DNA of 64,000 nucleotides from Leptotrichia sp. oral taxon 498 (GTDB lineage Bacteria; Fusobacteriota; Fusobacteriia; Fusobacteriales; Leptotrichiaceae): NCBI RefSeq assembly GCF_002240055.1, contig NZ_CP016753.1, positions 2,046,001 to 2,110,000 of the forward strand, read 5' to 3'. Shown piece by piece: positions 9,118 to 19,760 of this stretch (position 1 is its first letter; each line of letters starts with the position of its first letter). The notes under the pieces were generated by a model. It saw only the letters and a program-made list of their open reading frames with translations, ran no database searches and was not told where the DNA came from. The position numbers and the translations under genes were made by a program.

Positions 9118-9247
9118 TTATACCACTTCTTTCATCCAGACTGTACTGTCGGTAACGGAATTGCACCGTTTCATGCAACTAAAATATATTTAGCTTTGCT
9201 CGTGGACTTTAACCACCGGTCAGGAATTTCACCTTGCCCTGAAGTTT
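9118..9247 (-). promoter_or_regulatory. FMN riboswitch (RFN element)
   Basis: Read on the minus strand, the conserved RFN blocks appear in order: CAGGGCAAGGTGAAATTCC, then GACCGGTGGTTAAAGTCCACGAGC in two parts around the GGTGGT/GTCCACG core, a variable AT-rich stem, then GGTGCAATTCCGTTACCGACAG and AGTCTGGATG with the closing GAAAG. All five peripheral stems can be drawn. The outer stem pairs CTTCAGGGC-type sequence with the 3' end near 9120. It precedes the rib operon; FMN binding is expected to favour the terminator at 9001-9028. Boundaries are approximate by a few bases. Confidence 0.95.
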
Positions 9248-9259
9248 ACTATTAAAGCT

Positions 9260-9288
9260 ATTATATACTCTTTTTCTCAATTTGTCAA
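9260..9288 (-). promoter_or_regulatory. Consensus promoter of the rib operon
   Basis: Minus-strand TTGACA (9288-9283), a 17-base spacer and TATAAT (9265-9260): a perfect sigma-70 promoter. Transcription would start about 5 bases before the FMN aptamer. Confidence 0.85.
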
Positions 9289-9364
9289 ATGATTTCATTT
9301 TTAATTTCTTTTAAAATTAAAAAAAATTAATCAATTTAAAATTTTATTTTTTTAAAATTAATGA

Positions 9365-9370
9365 TATAAT
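9365..9370 (+). promoter_or_regulatory. -10 element for the NlpC/P60 gene
   Basis: A perfect TATAAT lies 67 bases upstream of the first start of the NlpC/P60 gene. No good -35 box is visible in the T-rich sequence before it, so confidence is moderate. Confidence 0.4.
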
Positions 9371-9437
9371 ACTACAAGTGTCGTTTAAAAATTATAATTA
9401 CTAAGTTCGACATTTAAAATATAAAATAATACAAAAT

Positions 9438-10130
9438 ATGCAAACAAGGAAAGGATTTTTAACATTTATGAAAAAAAAGGGACTTTTAACTACGACTTTT
9501 ATGATGGTCGCAATGCTTCCTGGAACTTTGCAAGCCAAAGTTTCAAAAACTAAAAAACCTATAAAAAAGAAAACTTTAGCAGCAAATACGAAATCAAAAA
9601 ATATTTCAAGAAAAAAAATAACTTCTTCTAATTCAGGAATTTACTCAATTCCAAAAAATAATAAATCAGAACTTGTTGTAGAAAAGATGAACGAGTTAAA
9701 AAAATATCACGAAAAAGTGCTTCACTCAGGAACAGCTGCTCAAAAGAAAAAAGTTTTCACGCAAAAAAAACTTTTGACATCTTATAGTCATTGGAAAGGA
9801 ACAAAATATGCATTAGGTGGAGATTCTAAAAAAGGTATCGACTGTTCTGCCCTAACTCGTCAAGTTTATCGTGAAGTATATAAAAAAGAGCTTCCAAGAG
9901 TTTCAGCTCAGCAAGTAAAATCTGGAAAAAGAGTTGCAAATAAAAATTTGGAGCCAGGAGATATTTTATTTTTCAAAACTAACGGCGGAAAAACTAACCA
10001 CACTACAGTTTATGTTGGAAATACATTATTTATAAACGCCTCTTCTTCAAAAGGGGTCGTTATGTCTTCTCTAAAAAGCCCATATTGGAATAAGTCTTAT
10101 AAATATGGAGTCAGAGTAAAAAAATCATAA
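9438..10130 (+). CDS. Secreted NlpC/P60 cell-wall endopeptidase
   Basis: A papain-like peptidase expected to cleave gamma-D-Glu/diamino acid links in peptidoglycan stems. A signal peptide lies in the first 34 residues, ending LPGTLQAKV, followed by a Lys/Ser/Thr-rich low-complexity linker (35-75). The catalytic domain (about 112-230) has the nucleophile in KKGIDCSALTRQVY (Cys136), ELPRVSAQQ, EPGDILFF, and the catalytic His in KTNHTTVYVG (His188). At 230 residues the size suits a single-domain NlpC/P60 enzyme. The start is uncertain: ATG 9438 has no clear ribosome binding site, and ATG 9468 (MKKKGLL) has AAGGAAAGG about 13 bases before it. Both give a signal peptide. Transcribed alone, divergently from the rib operon. 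Confidence 0.9.
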   Translation: MQTRKGFLTFMKKKGLLTTTFMMVAMLPGTLQAKVSKTKKPIKKKTLAANTKSKNISRKKITSSNSGIYSIPKNNKSELVVEKMNELKKYHEKVLHSGTAAQKKKVFTQKKLLTSYSHWKGTKYALGGDSKKGIDCSALTRQVYREVYKKELPRVSAQQVKSGKRVANKNLEPGDILFFKTNGGKTNHTTVYVGNTLFINASSSKGVVMSSLKSPYWNKSYKYGVRVKKS

Positions 10131-10147
10131 AATAATTTATTTAATTT

Positions 10148-10168
10148 CTAAATATAAATTATATTTAG
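10148..10168 (+). terminator. Terminator after the NlpC/P60 gene
   Basis: Perfect 10-bp inverted repeat CTAAATATAA / TTATATTTAG followed by GAGATTTTTTATTTTTT, 17 bases past the stop. The stem is purely AT-rich except at its ends. The rest of 10170-10300 is AT-rich with no gene seen. Confidence 0.6.
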
Positions 10169-10302
10169 AGATTTTTTATTTTTTATACAATGAAAATGTC
10201 TGGAATTTTTTTAAAATATACACATAAATTCAGTAATATAGCAACTTTTTATTGTATTTACATAATTTTCAATATGATAATTTTAAATAAAATATCATAA
10301 AA

Positions 10303-10333
10303 AAATCACAGTTAAATTAATAACTGTGATTTT
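10303..10333 (-). terminator. Terminator downstream of the autotransporter
   Basis: Near-perfect inverted repeat AAATCACAGTTA / TAACTGTGATTT with an AATTAA loop, A-flanked on one side and T-flanked on the other, so it could work on both strands. It lies about 118 bases past the minus-strand autotransporter stop. Confidence 0.65.
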
Positions 10334-10450
10334 ATCTTTTAGATATTTAACTTTTTGTCTAATTTTAAATATCTAATTTTTTTGAGACGATTATTTCATG
10401 AGATAAATCCTCTTTTGCTATTTTACACTTCTGTAAAAAACTTATTTGAA

Positions 10451-13400
10451 TTAGTAAATCAATCTAAATCCTACACCGCTTCTTACATTCTTACCTTTAG
10501 TGTCGTATCCTGCATTTACTGTTACTCCAAATCTTGTGTTGTCCACTCCGATATTTAAGTCAAACTTACCGTTTCCTTTTCTATCTTCCTTGTCTCCTCT
10601 TATTCCAAACCAGTCTGCATCTGTATATCTTACTCTTCCTTCGTTGTTCTTACTTGCCATCTTTCCTAGTTCATTTTCATATGCCGCTGTAAGTCCTACT
10701 GATAGATTTGTTTTTACTGCCATTGGTTGGATATATTTGAACTCTAGTCCTGCTTCCGGTTTTACTGAGAAATAGTTGTTTCCTTTTACTTCCAATCTCA
10801 TTTCCCCTGAATCCTCTTTAATTTTGCTAAATCTTCCATACTCCATCTTTAACGCTCCATAAGGTCTTAAGTGTGTTCTTTCACTCAATCTTATATCATA
10901 TCCCAAGTCTGTCTTAAGCGCTGCTCCATATGAATGATAATCTGATTTTGCTTGGAATATATCGTCTACAACTAAATATCTACGTTTCATATCATTAATT
11001 CCGAAGAATACATCTCCTCCAATTGTCCATTGTAGTGATCCATTATGATCTTTTGACGGCGACATTGTCTTAAAGACTCCTGCTTTAATTTGAGTTTGGT
11101 TTTCTCTTGAATGCCCTATATCTTTAAATTTAAATCTATTTGTTACTGCTCCTGCATACCATCCTTGTGAGTTACCCATCTTAACTGTTTCATCTTCATG
11201 AACATAAGCTACTCCGTAGGCATTACTTGTATAGTCAATAACCCCCGCTGTGTCAGTATTATATTCATCTCTTTGACCAAATACTTTTATCTTGTTGTTT
11301 TGTTTTGATGAATTTCTCCAGTCATGTTTTAAATATCTGAATTCTTTGTCCAACAAGTTTCCTGTTGCATTGATTCTTTGCTGTAGATTTCCATATTGGT
11401 GTCCCATCATTTCGTCTGTCGCTTGATAGAATAAAATTTCCTCGTTATTTCCTATTCCATTTAACTTATTAAATAATGTTTTTTCTCTTGTCCCTAAACC
11501 TTCAACTCCATATCTTTGTTCCAATCCATCTAGGAAATTGTATGTATCTGTACTATTTACTGGAGTATTTTGATTTCCTGCCCATTTAGTATATGGTATT
11601 TTTGCCAAGTAAGCATTTTCTATTGTTCCATCTGTTTGGTTTTGTGCTACACTTGACATCCATGTAAGTGAACCTGAATAAATATTCCATTTTCCAATCT
11701 GTGGATTATTTAAAATCATCTGATTATATGGTGCAAGTATTTGTGGACTTAATTGAATATATTTACTTGTTGTATTTTGTGCCGCTTCTGTCCCTATAAT
11801 CAAATCTGCATTCTTTAACGTACTCAGATTACTTAATCCAACTATTGGTCTTGTAAACCGTTTGTTTGAAGTGTCTATATACATTCCTATTGTTGAAACT
11901 TCCATTGGTTTGTATTCTTCTCCTGTCGTTGTCGCTACTTCTGGTACTACTGGCACTCCGTTTACTGTTATTGTCGCTGTTGATGAACCTGATGGCGCAT
12001 GTATCTTAATTCCCGCCATATCTTTTGATATTTCATGTCCTGGCTGCGGAATCTGAGTATTTACTGATCCTGCTCCTCTTATAGTCAATGTTCCGTAGTT
12101 CTTGATTATTCCTGGATTATTTCCTGCCGCATTTCCTTTCGAAAGTAATCCTACCGCTTCATCGGCATTAATATCAATTGTTCCATTATTTTCTATTGTC
12201 GAACCAGCTTTAACTACCACTCCAACTACTTTCTTTAGTCCTGTTCCATTTGACTTGATTATTCCGTTATTTATTCCTTCTGCTCCGTTATCAAGGTACA
12301 TTCCTGTTGTGTTGCTTGCATTCAAGTTAATTGTTCCACTGTTTACTACCTTTGTTCCTTTGTTTACTCCGTACATTCCTATACTGTATGGTCCTACTAC
12401 ATTAATTGTTCCCTTGTTTTCTATGTTTCCTGTATAAGCCGGTGTTGTCGCATCTCCTATATATCCTGCCGCCATTCCTATTGCATACTGGTTAGCTGTC
12501 GGATCAGAATTTGAAGCTCCTACTGTTATTGAAACACCTGGATTATTTACCGCATTTCCTCCATTTATACTGTAAATTCCTACGTTTCCTATTCCTGAAC
12601 TGTAGTTAATATCTGCATTATTTACTACATTTCCTGCTGAATAAAGTCCATAGTTTAGTGAACCAGTCGAAGTTAACGGTGTATTGTTTATCACTGTTCC
12701 TGATGTATCTCTTGAGAATACGAAGACTGTGTTATCTCCAACTGTCTGTGAAGTCATATTACTTGTTATTGTATTTCCTGTTCCTTCGTTGATGAATCCA
12801 TATGAACCATTACCAATTGCCATTGTAGAACCTGCATCTGCCGTTATGTTGTTTCCTGTTCCTTTTGTGTATACCCCAATTGCTTCATCTTCTCCCAGAT
12901 TAATTATAGAACTGCTTGTTAATCTAACGTTTCCACCTGTACTTAGTATTCCCTTACCTTTGTTTCCAATATTTAGTGTTCCGTTATTTACCACATCTGC
13001 ACCTTCAGAATAGATTCCATAAGCTTTTCCGCTTTTATCTGTTATTGTTGCTGCATTTGTTAGGGTTCCACCTGTTGTATAAAGTCCAACAACACCTCTG
13101 TCGCTACCATTATTTACAATGTTTATATTAGTTGTATTTGTTGCTGTATTGTCATAGAAAATACCAGCTCCAGAACCATTTGCAGAACCAGTGTATTTTA
13201 TTTCAAAAGTTTTTCCATTAGGATTTACAATTGAACCGTTTGAAACAGAAATTCCTACACCTTTGTCTTTTACTTCTATTCCTGTATCTGAAGTAAAGTT
13301 TACGACACTTTTTGTTCCGCTTGCATAAACTCCAATTCCGTTAGTTCCTACTGCAATGTCTGAACTTCCTGTTCCTCCTAGATTAATCGTATTTCCTTTT

Positions 13401-16400
13401 CCTTCGGATACTATTCCAACGCCACTATCTCCAGTCATTACTATTTTACCATTATTTGTAATAACTCCATTTGAAGTTGAAACTAATCCTGTCCCTGCAA
13501 CATCATTTGTATTTCCATACAATCCAATTGAACCATTTCCTGCAACTGTTATTGTACCATTATTAGTTACTTCTAAAACCTTATTACTTCCCAAAGTTCC
13601 AGTTGTTATCAGATTGTCAGTTCCATAAGTTTTTAATGTGGAAGCCGAAGCAAATCCTGCCATACCTACTCCGCTTGAAGTAATATTTATAGCACTATTA
13701 TTTGTAAGGCTGCTTCCATTTATTCCATACGCTCCAATTCCGTTATCCACATTGATAGTTCCTTTATTATCAACATATCCAAAACTTGTAGACAATGCTG
13801 TTGTATTTGAAGGCGTACCTCCTGTTATATTAATTGTTCCGTTATTTGTGTATCCTGTAGTTGTATTATTGGGAACATTATCATGAGAAGCCATTGACAA
13901 TCCTTTTCCAGTTGCAGAACTTACAGTTACACCATTTGCTATAGTAAACTGTTCATTTGAAAGCCCTATTTTTGTATTAAATTCATCTGTCGGATCATCT
14001 AAATTTTGATTATTATTAAGATTAAATATGCCATCTATGTAATATATTTTATATCCATGCCCATTATCATTTAAAGCAGCAAGTTTCATATCAGTTTTTA
14101 CTCCGTTAATTCCTGCTGTTGAACCTGTCCAGTTTGTAACTCTACCTTGATAAGTACGTAATACTGAATTATCTCCAGTAAGATTTACAGTTACATTACT
14201 CATTCCGTTATATTTAGTAGCTGTTCCTCCTGTAGCTGCAGTATAATCTGTATCTTCACCAGTCATTAAAATACCATCAGACATATTTATTGTAGTAGTT
14301 CCTGTAAAATCTATTACAGAAGAATTATTATCCGCATAAAATGGTGTAGATTTAGAGTGGTCTACTGTAGAAGTTCCACTTGCAACTACACTACCTGAAG
14401 TTGCATTATCTTCCTGATAAATAGTTCCACCTGCGAAATTAACTTTTCCTCCGTTTAATGCAATCAATGCACTTGATTCTCCCGTTTGTATAACATTATT
14501 TGAAGATGTAATATTTACTGTTGACCCTGTTCCATCAGCAAAACCTGCTGTTCCTGCAATTGTCATTCCTCCATTTAAGTTTACTACTCCGCCACCTCTG
14601 GCAAGCCCAGCTATATTTCTAAACTTATAAGGTTTTGTTGCTGCATCTGAAGCGACCCATTCATCTTTAGCCGTTACAGCTCCTGTCGCATTTACTATTG
14701 ACCCCGTTCCATCAGCAAAACCTATTATTGAATAAAATCCTTTGGCATCTGTCGTTCCTTCAGCATTGACAAGTCCACCATCTTTTGCAAGATAGGCGAT
14801 AGGATTTATTCCTGTTTCAGATGAAGTTCCTAACGTACCACCTGTTAATAAATATCTTCCCGTCATTTCAACATTTTTACCAATGTTGATTGTACTTGGC
14901 TTACCATTAAGACTACTAGCAGTTGCTGAACTCATTTGATGTTTACCATTATCCCATTTTCCATTTGCATATGCAATAATTGTAGCTGTTGCAGCCTGAT
15001 TTGCATTATCATCAGCTGAAATGTTTCCAGGTGCCACTGTTACTTCGCTTCCATAATCTTTTATTGGACCACCCATTATACCAACAATTTTATGATCATT
15101 TGTACTTTTTGCCACATCTATTTGAGTTCCATATTCTGAAGTAATCATTATCCCACTCTTAGAATATTTACCAAATTGAATGTCAATATCATTTACTTGA
15201 AGTGCATGAATAGGATCATAATCGAACATACTAGTAGTAGCTCCTGTTGTTTCTGCAGGTGCCCCTAAATCTCTAAAAGGAGAAATTCCACTTCTCTGTC
15301 CTGAACGCGAAAAAATACCTACATTTGTTTCCACATATTTATCATCACCACCAGGTTTATTTCCTCCAGTCTGATTACCTATATTTGATATATTACGTTG
15401 ACTTCCAATAGCAGCTTTTGCACTTATTTCCCCTTGATAAATACCTACTATTGATTCTTGCCATTTAGCTACTGAGTTGGCTCCTCCTGTTCTACCTTCC
15501 TGATACGGATCATCTGCTGCATCTTTCGTTTTATTCCCAAAATACAGTATTATATTATCGTCACCATACGATTTAACATATTTTGTTAAATTTATATATG
15601 GTACCATCCCTGTCCCGCTAGGAGTTGAAGTATCTGCAATTGTTGCTGTTCTTGTACCTCCTTCATATCCGGTGAAAGTTTTTCCAACTAAATTTTGATA
15701 ATTTGGAGAATATCCGTATCCTGAATAAACCATATTTCCTTGACCTTCAAGAGTATATTCCCCTTCACTTTCTATTTTAAAAGCGGCCTGAACTCCTAAT
15801 GCATTATAAATTATATTTCGACTAGAATTTCCAGGTATTTCAACATTTACTTCACCTGAAAATTCCCCTCTCTTATTATAAGTTCCAGGTACATTATATG
15901 TTTTTGTATGTAAAACCAAAGTTTCCCAAGCTGCTGGGTAAATAAGAAATACTGTATTATCATTTCCACCTTTAATATTAACTTTTACATTAGTATATTT
16001 ATTATGTCCTGCATGCCAAGTTTCGATTGAATGAAATGCAGCTTGTCCATAAAGATTTGCTGTTATATCATAAAGTTGTCCATTTGCAACTGTATGTAAT
16101 CCTACTTGACCTGCAACCTTTTTAGTCCCTGTACCTATTATTTTATCAGTTACCGAACTTCCACCTTTTATATAAAGATTAACTTTTCCATACTTATATC
16201 CACCTTGACCTAGTATATTTCCCGAATCATTCAAATATGTAATTATTCCTGGTCTGTTAGAAGTATAAGACGGAACAGTCTGTCCCTTGGTGTCTGTATC
16301 TCCTCCAGCTATGTTTCCAGGAGTACCGTTTATATCTACTCCAGCCCATAAATTTTCACCTCTACCTTCATAAACCGCAGGTGTAGTAGCTTTTGTAGTA

Positions 16401-17215
16401 TTATTTCTCGTTACCATTTGACCACATCCTGTAAAACAGTAGTTAGCAAATGGTTTTGCATTAGGTTCAGGTAAAGTTACTGTTATATTTGGCGGTGTAG
16501 GTGTAGGTACAGTTACCGCTTTTGGAGGTTCTCCATTTACAGCTAAAGCATTTAACTGAGGAGCTCTTATTCCCAAATCTGGAATTTCTATGTTTACTGT
16601 TTTTGGTCTAATTGACGCTTCCACGTTCATTTCCACAATTGGTTCTTGTGCTGGGTCGTTACTTGCTATTCCGTATGATGAAGAAATTCCACTTCTTAAA
16701 TTTGATGAGGCTGAACGTCTGTTTGCTCCCAAGGATAAATCTCCGTAATGGCTACTTAAAGGCGAAGTATATCTTTCAAATGAGTTTTTACTTCTCTCAA
16801 ATCTTCCTTCATAAGGATATTTTTCTTTCTTATCTCCTCTTCCCTTATATGTTCCATTCCAATTGTTATTAAAATAATTCATACCGTATTGCCAGCTGCT
16901 CCAAGGTGATTTTACAACGTGATCCCCTTGTTCCATTAATTAAATTAACTCTAAGTTTGTGTCTCTAAGTAACTTATCATTTTTATTCCTTGCCTTTTTA
17001 AACTGTAATCTCATGTCTTTTATTGAGCTGTTTATCTGTCTAGTTTGAGTAGCTATCACATCTTCGGCAGAAAATGTCACGTTTGTAATTCCTAACGTTA
17101 TAATTCCTGTCAAAAGAAACGTAATTAATGCTGAATCTGTGTATTTAAAGTCTTTTACTCTTTTGGCAAAAGCTTTTAAATCTTTTTTTAGTTGTCTTAA
17201 ATTATTGCTTCCCAT
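10451..17215 (-). pseudogene. Type V autotransporter adhesin, interrupted by one in-frame TAA
   Basis: Read through the stop, this is one protein of about 2250 residues. ATG 17215 (MGSNNLRQL, site AAAGGA upstream) begins a long signal sequence with hydrophobic core ALITFLLTGIITLG and likely cleavage after VTFSA. A coiled-coil segment leads to NLELI, then TAA (16942-16940), then LMEQGD in the same frame. The Fusobacterial autotransporter N-terminal family I recall reads LELIQLMEQGD, so CAA has become TAA. From ATG 16936 the frame runs 2161 codons: KSPWSSWQYGMNY, a Pro/Val-rich linker, a long passenger with repeated NNGTI(N/T)-type beta-helix rungs, and a C-terminal barrel (about the last 270 residues) ending GVGFRLIY. 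If real, the stop separates the signal peptide from the body and abolishes export. Repeats in the DNA reflect beta-helix rungs. Confidence 0.85.
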
Positions 17216-17364
17216 GATCTTTTTCCTTTCAAAACTGTTTTTATATGTTTTACATTTCAAAGAATTTTTTTTGAAAATAAAAAAATTTCAAGAATAATTT
17301 TTTTAAGTGAGTGATGAGTGAAATTTTTTATTTCCTCAAAAAAAACTTTTTATTATACGCTATA

Positions 17365-17392
17365 ATTATACTAAAAAAAGAAAAAAAAACAA
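17365..17392 (-). promoter_or_regulatory. Promoter of the autotransporter gene
   Basis: Minus-strand TTGTTT (17392-17387), 16 bases of T-rich spacer, then TATAAT (17370-17365). A second TATAAT follows at 17357-17352. About 150 bases of leader precede ATG 17215. The stretch 17393-17611 is A/T-rich homopolymer sequence with no gene seen. Confidence 0.55.
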
Positions 17393-17611
17393 GTACTTTT
17401 TCTGAGAAACTTTAAAAAAATATAAATTTTTTTATTTGTTTTTTAAAGAAAAATTCCAAAATTTAACTAAATTACTGAATTTTCACAAATGATTTTTTTA
17501 TTTGTTTTTTAAAAAGTTTTTTTTTGTTTTTAGTAATTCTTTTCATTTTTTTTAAGGAACAATATTATACTACTACACCACAGTTAATTCTATTTTTTAT
17601 TATTTTTCAAA

Positions 17612-17643
17612 AAAAAATCACAGTACAACACTATGATTTTTTT
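17612..17643 (-). terminator. Terminator after the immunity gene
   Basis: Inverted repeat AAAAAATCAcAG / CTaTGATTTTTT with a seven-base loop and one mismatch, 20 bases past the minus-strand stop at 17665. The A/T arms make it usable in either direction. Confidence 0.6.
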
Positions 17644-17664
17644 ATATATTCTTTATTTTCAAAA

Positions 17665-18129
17665 TTAAACCTCAACCGCAACTTCATTTCTCAAACTTGG
17701 CTTCATCTCCAAAAATTCTCCCCAAAGTTCCAGAACAGCTTTATACTCGTCAAAATGACAGCTCCATTCTGGATATTCTTCACAAATTCCAAAAATTGTA
17801 TGCTCAAAGCTCACTTTGTCTCTCGTTATTTTATGCTGAAACGACTGACCATCCCAATATGTTTCATTTATTTTCCCTTGTGCCACTTTGTTCACTTCAT
17901 TCAAAAAATCTTGCACCATTTTTTCTTCTGGAAAATCTTCCATAATCGCCGTTATCAAAAACTTTGTATATTCATTTTGCTTTTTTTCTAAATCTTTAAA
18001 TTTTATTGTTTTTTTTCCACCAAACTCCTGCGCATCAAAAAATTTTATTTCAGAAGTTGGCATAATTCCAAAATCTCCATTTTTACAATAACTAAATTTT
18101 ACTCTCAATGTTGTATTCACCTTTCTCAA
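17665..18129 (-). CDS. Probable immunity protein for the EndoU toxin
   Basis: A 154-residue acidic, soluble protein with no signal peptide or membrane segment. It starts 3 bases after the stop of the EndoU-type nuclease gene. I do not recognise a named family. Notable segments are EWSCHFDEYKAVLELWGEFLE near the C-terminus (in two parts) and AIMEDFPEEKMVQDFLNEV in the middle, which look helical. Small size, cytoplasmic location, acidity and tight coupling to a secreted nuclease are the usual signature of a cognate immunity protein. The assignment rests on position, not on homology. The gene is followed at once by a terminator. Confidence 0.6.
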   Translation of the reverse strand: MRKVNTTLRVKFSYCKNGDFGIMPTSEIKFFDAQEFGGKKTIKFKDLEKKQNEYTKFLITAIMEDFPEEKMVQDFLNEVNKVAQGKINETYWDGQSFQHKITRDKVSFEHTIFGICEEYPEWSCHFDEYKAVLELWGEFLEMKPSLRNEVAVEV

Positions 18130-18132
18130 ACT

Positions 18133-18741
18133 TTATCTATTTTCATAAACAGGGTATGCTGTAATTCTTGGACTTTTATATCCTCTTATCAAAACTTTGC
18201 TCTTACTCAAACCCTGCCACATATTTTTATCTCTTCCAGGAACATCTCTTCTATTTTCCCAAGCTGAGTTTATTTCATCAATTATTCTAGCTTCATCCCA
18301 ATTGCTCGGAAACATCGTATTAACTCCACCATTTGAAGTCTTTTGCTGCCATTTTCCGCTAGAAGTTTTTATTTCAACAGTTGCCTTGTAAACCCCGTTT
18401 TTTGCAGGTTGTCCAATTTTTTTTACAATTCTAACATCACCCTTTAAAAGAGAGTGTCCGCCAGTAACTTTTCCTAAATGGTTTTCATCACCGCCTATTA
18501 CATGCTCATAATCTATATTATACTTCCGATTTCCGCTGAAATCATCACTCCTGTGATTCTTATTTTTTTTAGAACCGAAAGACTTTTCATTTTTATTATT
18601 ATCGCTATTTTCAGCAACCAAGCCTTTTATATAAGTTTTATCTGTGTTATTTTTAGTCATGTTGTCAAAATAAGTTTTTCCAAAAGCAAATAATGCAACT
18701 ACAAATACTACTAAAATACTTAAAATCTTATTTTTTTTCAT
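18133..18741 (-). CDS. EndoU-type RNase toxin with N-terminal export signal
   Basis: A 202-residue protein with a signal peptide or anchor (LSILVVFVVALFAFGKTYF, residues 7-25), a Lys/Asn-rich linker (26-75) and a C-terminal domain resembling bacterial EndoU nucleases. Visible marks are EHVIGGDENHLGKVTGGHS (catalytic-type His at about 80/88 and 96), TMFPSNWDEARIIDEI (142-157) and ITAYPVYE at the end (193-200). Bacterial EndoU domains usually sit at the C-terminus of contact-dependent or polymorphic toxins and cut tRNA or other RNA. Here the domain stands almost alone behind a signal sequence. The gene follows the thiamine ABC ATPase by 21 bases, with a strong site GAGGAGGAAAG, and is followed 3 bases later by the presumed immunity gene. 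Confidence 0.8.
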   Translation of the reverse strand: MKKNKILSILVVFVVALFAFGKTYFDNMTKNNTDKTYIKGLVAENSDNNKNEKSFGSKKNKNHRSDDFSGNRKYNIDYEHVIGGDENHLGKVTGGHSLLKGDVRIVKKIGQPAKNGVYKATVEIKTSSGKWQQKTSNGGVNTMFPSNWDEARIIDEINSAWENRRDVPGRDKNMWQGLSKSKVLIRGYKSPRITAYPVYENR

Positions 18742-18762
18742 CTTTCCTCCTCACACATTTTT

Positions 18763-19506
18763 TTACAAAAGTTTTAATATTTCTCTTTTGTATTCTATAA
18801 ATTTTTTTGTTAAAGTCACATCTTCACCATTCTCGCCTTCTGACAACTCAATTTTCAGTTCCTTTATGATTTTTCCCGGACTTCCAGAAATAATGTAAAT
18901 TCTTTTGGAAATTAAAATTGCTTCGTCAATGTCGTGAGTTATAAATAACGTTGACAACTTTATTTTTTTCATTATATTTAAATACCAGTTTTGCATTTTT
19001 CGCTTTGTTATGGCATCCAGCGCACTAAATGGCTCATCTAGCAAAGCTACTTCGCAAGAAAACATATAAGTTCGTAAAAGTGCTGCACGTTGCCTCATTC
19101 CACCTGAAAGTTGACTAGGATATTTTTTTTCTGTACCCGCAAGTCCAAACTCTGCAAAATACTTTTGAGCTTTTTCTCTTGCAATAGACTTTTTCTCACC
19201 TTTTATGACCAAAGGCAATGATACATTGTCAATAATTGTCTTAAACGGCAAAAGTAAATCTTTTTGAAGCATATAACTTATTTTTCCAGATTTCTTTACA
19301 ATATTTTCCCCATTTAGAAAAACTGTTCCGCAAGTTGGAGCAATTAACCCAGAAATCACATTAAACAGAGTAGTTTTCCCAACTCCGCTCGATCCCAGAA
19401 TACAGACAAGTTCTCCCTCTCTCAAATCAATCGAAATATTTTCAATAATTTTTTTTTCATCAAATTCAACAGATACATTTCTAACTTGTAATTTAACATC
19501 ATTCAT
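18763..19506 (-). CDS. ABC transporter ATP-binding protein, thiamine-precursor type
   Basis: A 247-residue ATPase of the nitrate/sulfonate/taurine/HMP importer class (SsuB/ThiZ-like). Walker A GSSGVGKTT (about 38-46), Q-loop SYMLQKDLLLPF, signature LSGGMRQRAALLRT, Walker B VALLDEPFSALD and the H-loop FITHDIDEA are all intact. The thiamine-precursor binding protein and permease genes at 24.2-26.0 kb on the same strand lack an ATPase of their own, so this is probably their ATPase (ThiZ). It is separated from them by a 4.3-kb plus-strand block and has its own promoter with no TPP riboswitch. The EndoU gene follows downstream. Confidence 0.85.
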   Translation of the reverse strand: MNDVKLQVRNVSVEFDEKKIIENISIDLREGELVCILGSSGVGKTTLFNVISGLIAPTCGTVFLNGENIVKKSGKISYMLQKDLLLPFKTIIDNVSLPLVIKGEKKSIAREKAQKYFAEFGLAGTEKKYPSQLSGGMRQRAALLRTYMFSCEVALLDEPFSALDAITKRKMQNWYLNIMKKIKLSTLFITHDIDEAILISKRIYIISGSPGKIIKELKIELSEGENGEDVTLTKKFIEYKREILKLL

Positions 19507-19538
19507 TTTTTCACCTTAAAAATTTTATTCACGAAATT

Positions 19539-19567
19539 AGATTAGCATATGGAAAAAAAAATGTCAA
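19539..19567 (-). promoter_or_regulatory. Promoter of the ABC ATPase / EndoU transcript
   Basis: Minus-strand consensus TTGACA (19567-19562), 17-base spacer, TAATCT (19544-19539), about 33 bases before ATG 19506. No riboswitch fits in this short leader. Confidence 0.75.
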
Positions 19568-19685
19568 CAAAAAAATCTTTTTTATAAATGAACACAAATG
19601 AAACAAAGAATATTCATAATTTCAATTGTAAAAAATTCATAGTAATTTAAAATTAAGAAATCTATTTTATTTCTACCTTAAAAAT

Positions 19686-19713
19686 TTGCATTTTTAATAA
19701 ATATTGGTATAAT
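19686..19713 (+). promoter_or_regulatory. Promoter of the methyltransferase-exporter block
   Basis: TTGCAT (19686-19691), 16-base spacer, perfect TATAAT (19708-19713), 47 bases before ATG 19761. Divergent from the promoter at 19539-19567. Confidence 0.65.
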
Positions 19714-19760
19714 TATATCGAATAGTTTGCTAACCAAAATATTTGAAGGAGGAAAGAAAT

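Noticed and set aside
11700-14600. Regular repeats suggesting a CRISPR array or tandem DNA repeats
   Set aside because: The repeats are degenerate at DNA level, keep one reading frame and encode NNGTI-type beta-helix rungs. There are no identical repeat units with unique spacers and no cas genes.
11862-16872. Several long plus-strand frames inside the autotransporter region
   Set aside because: They are antisense shadows of a repeat-rich coding sequence; they lack ribosome binding sites and have unnatural Pro/Val-rich compositions.
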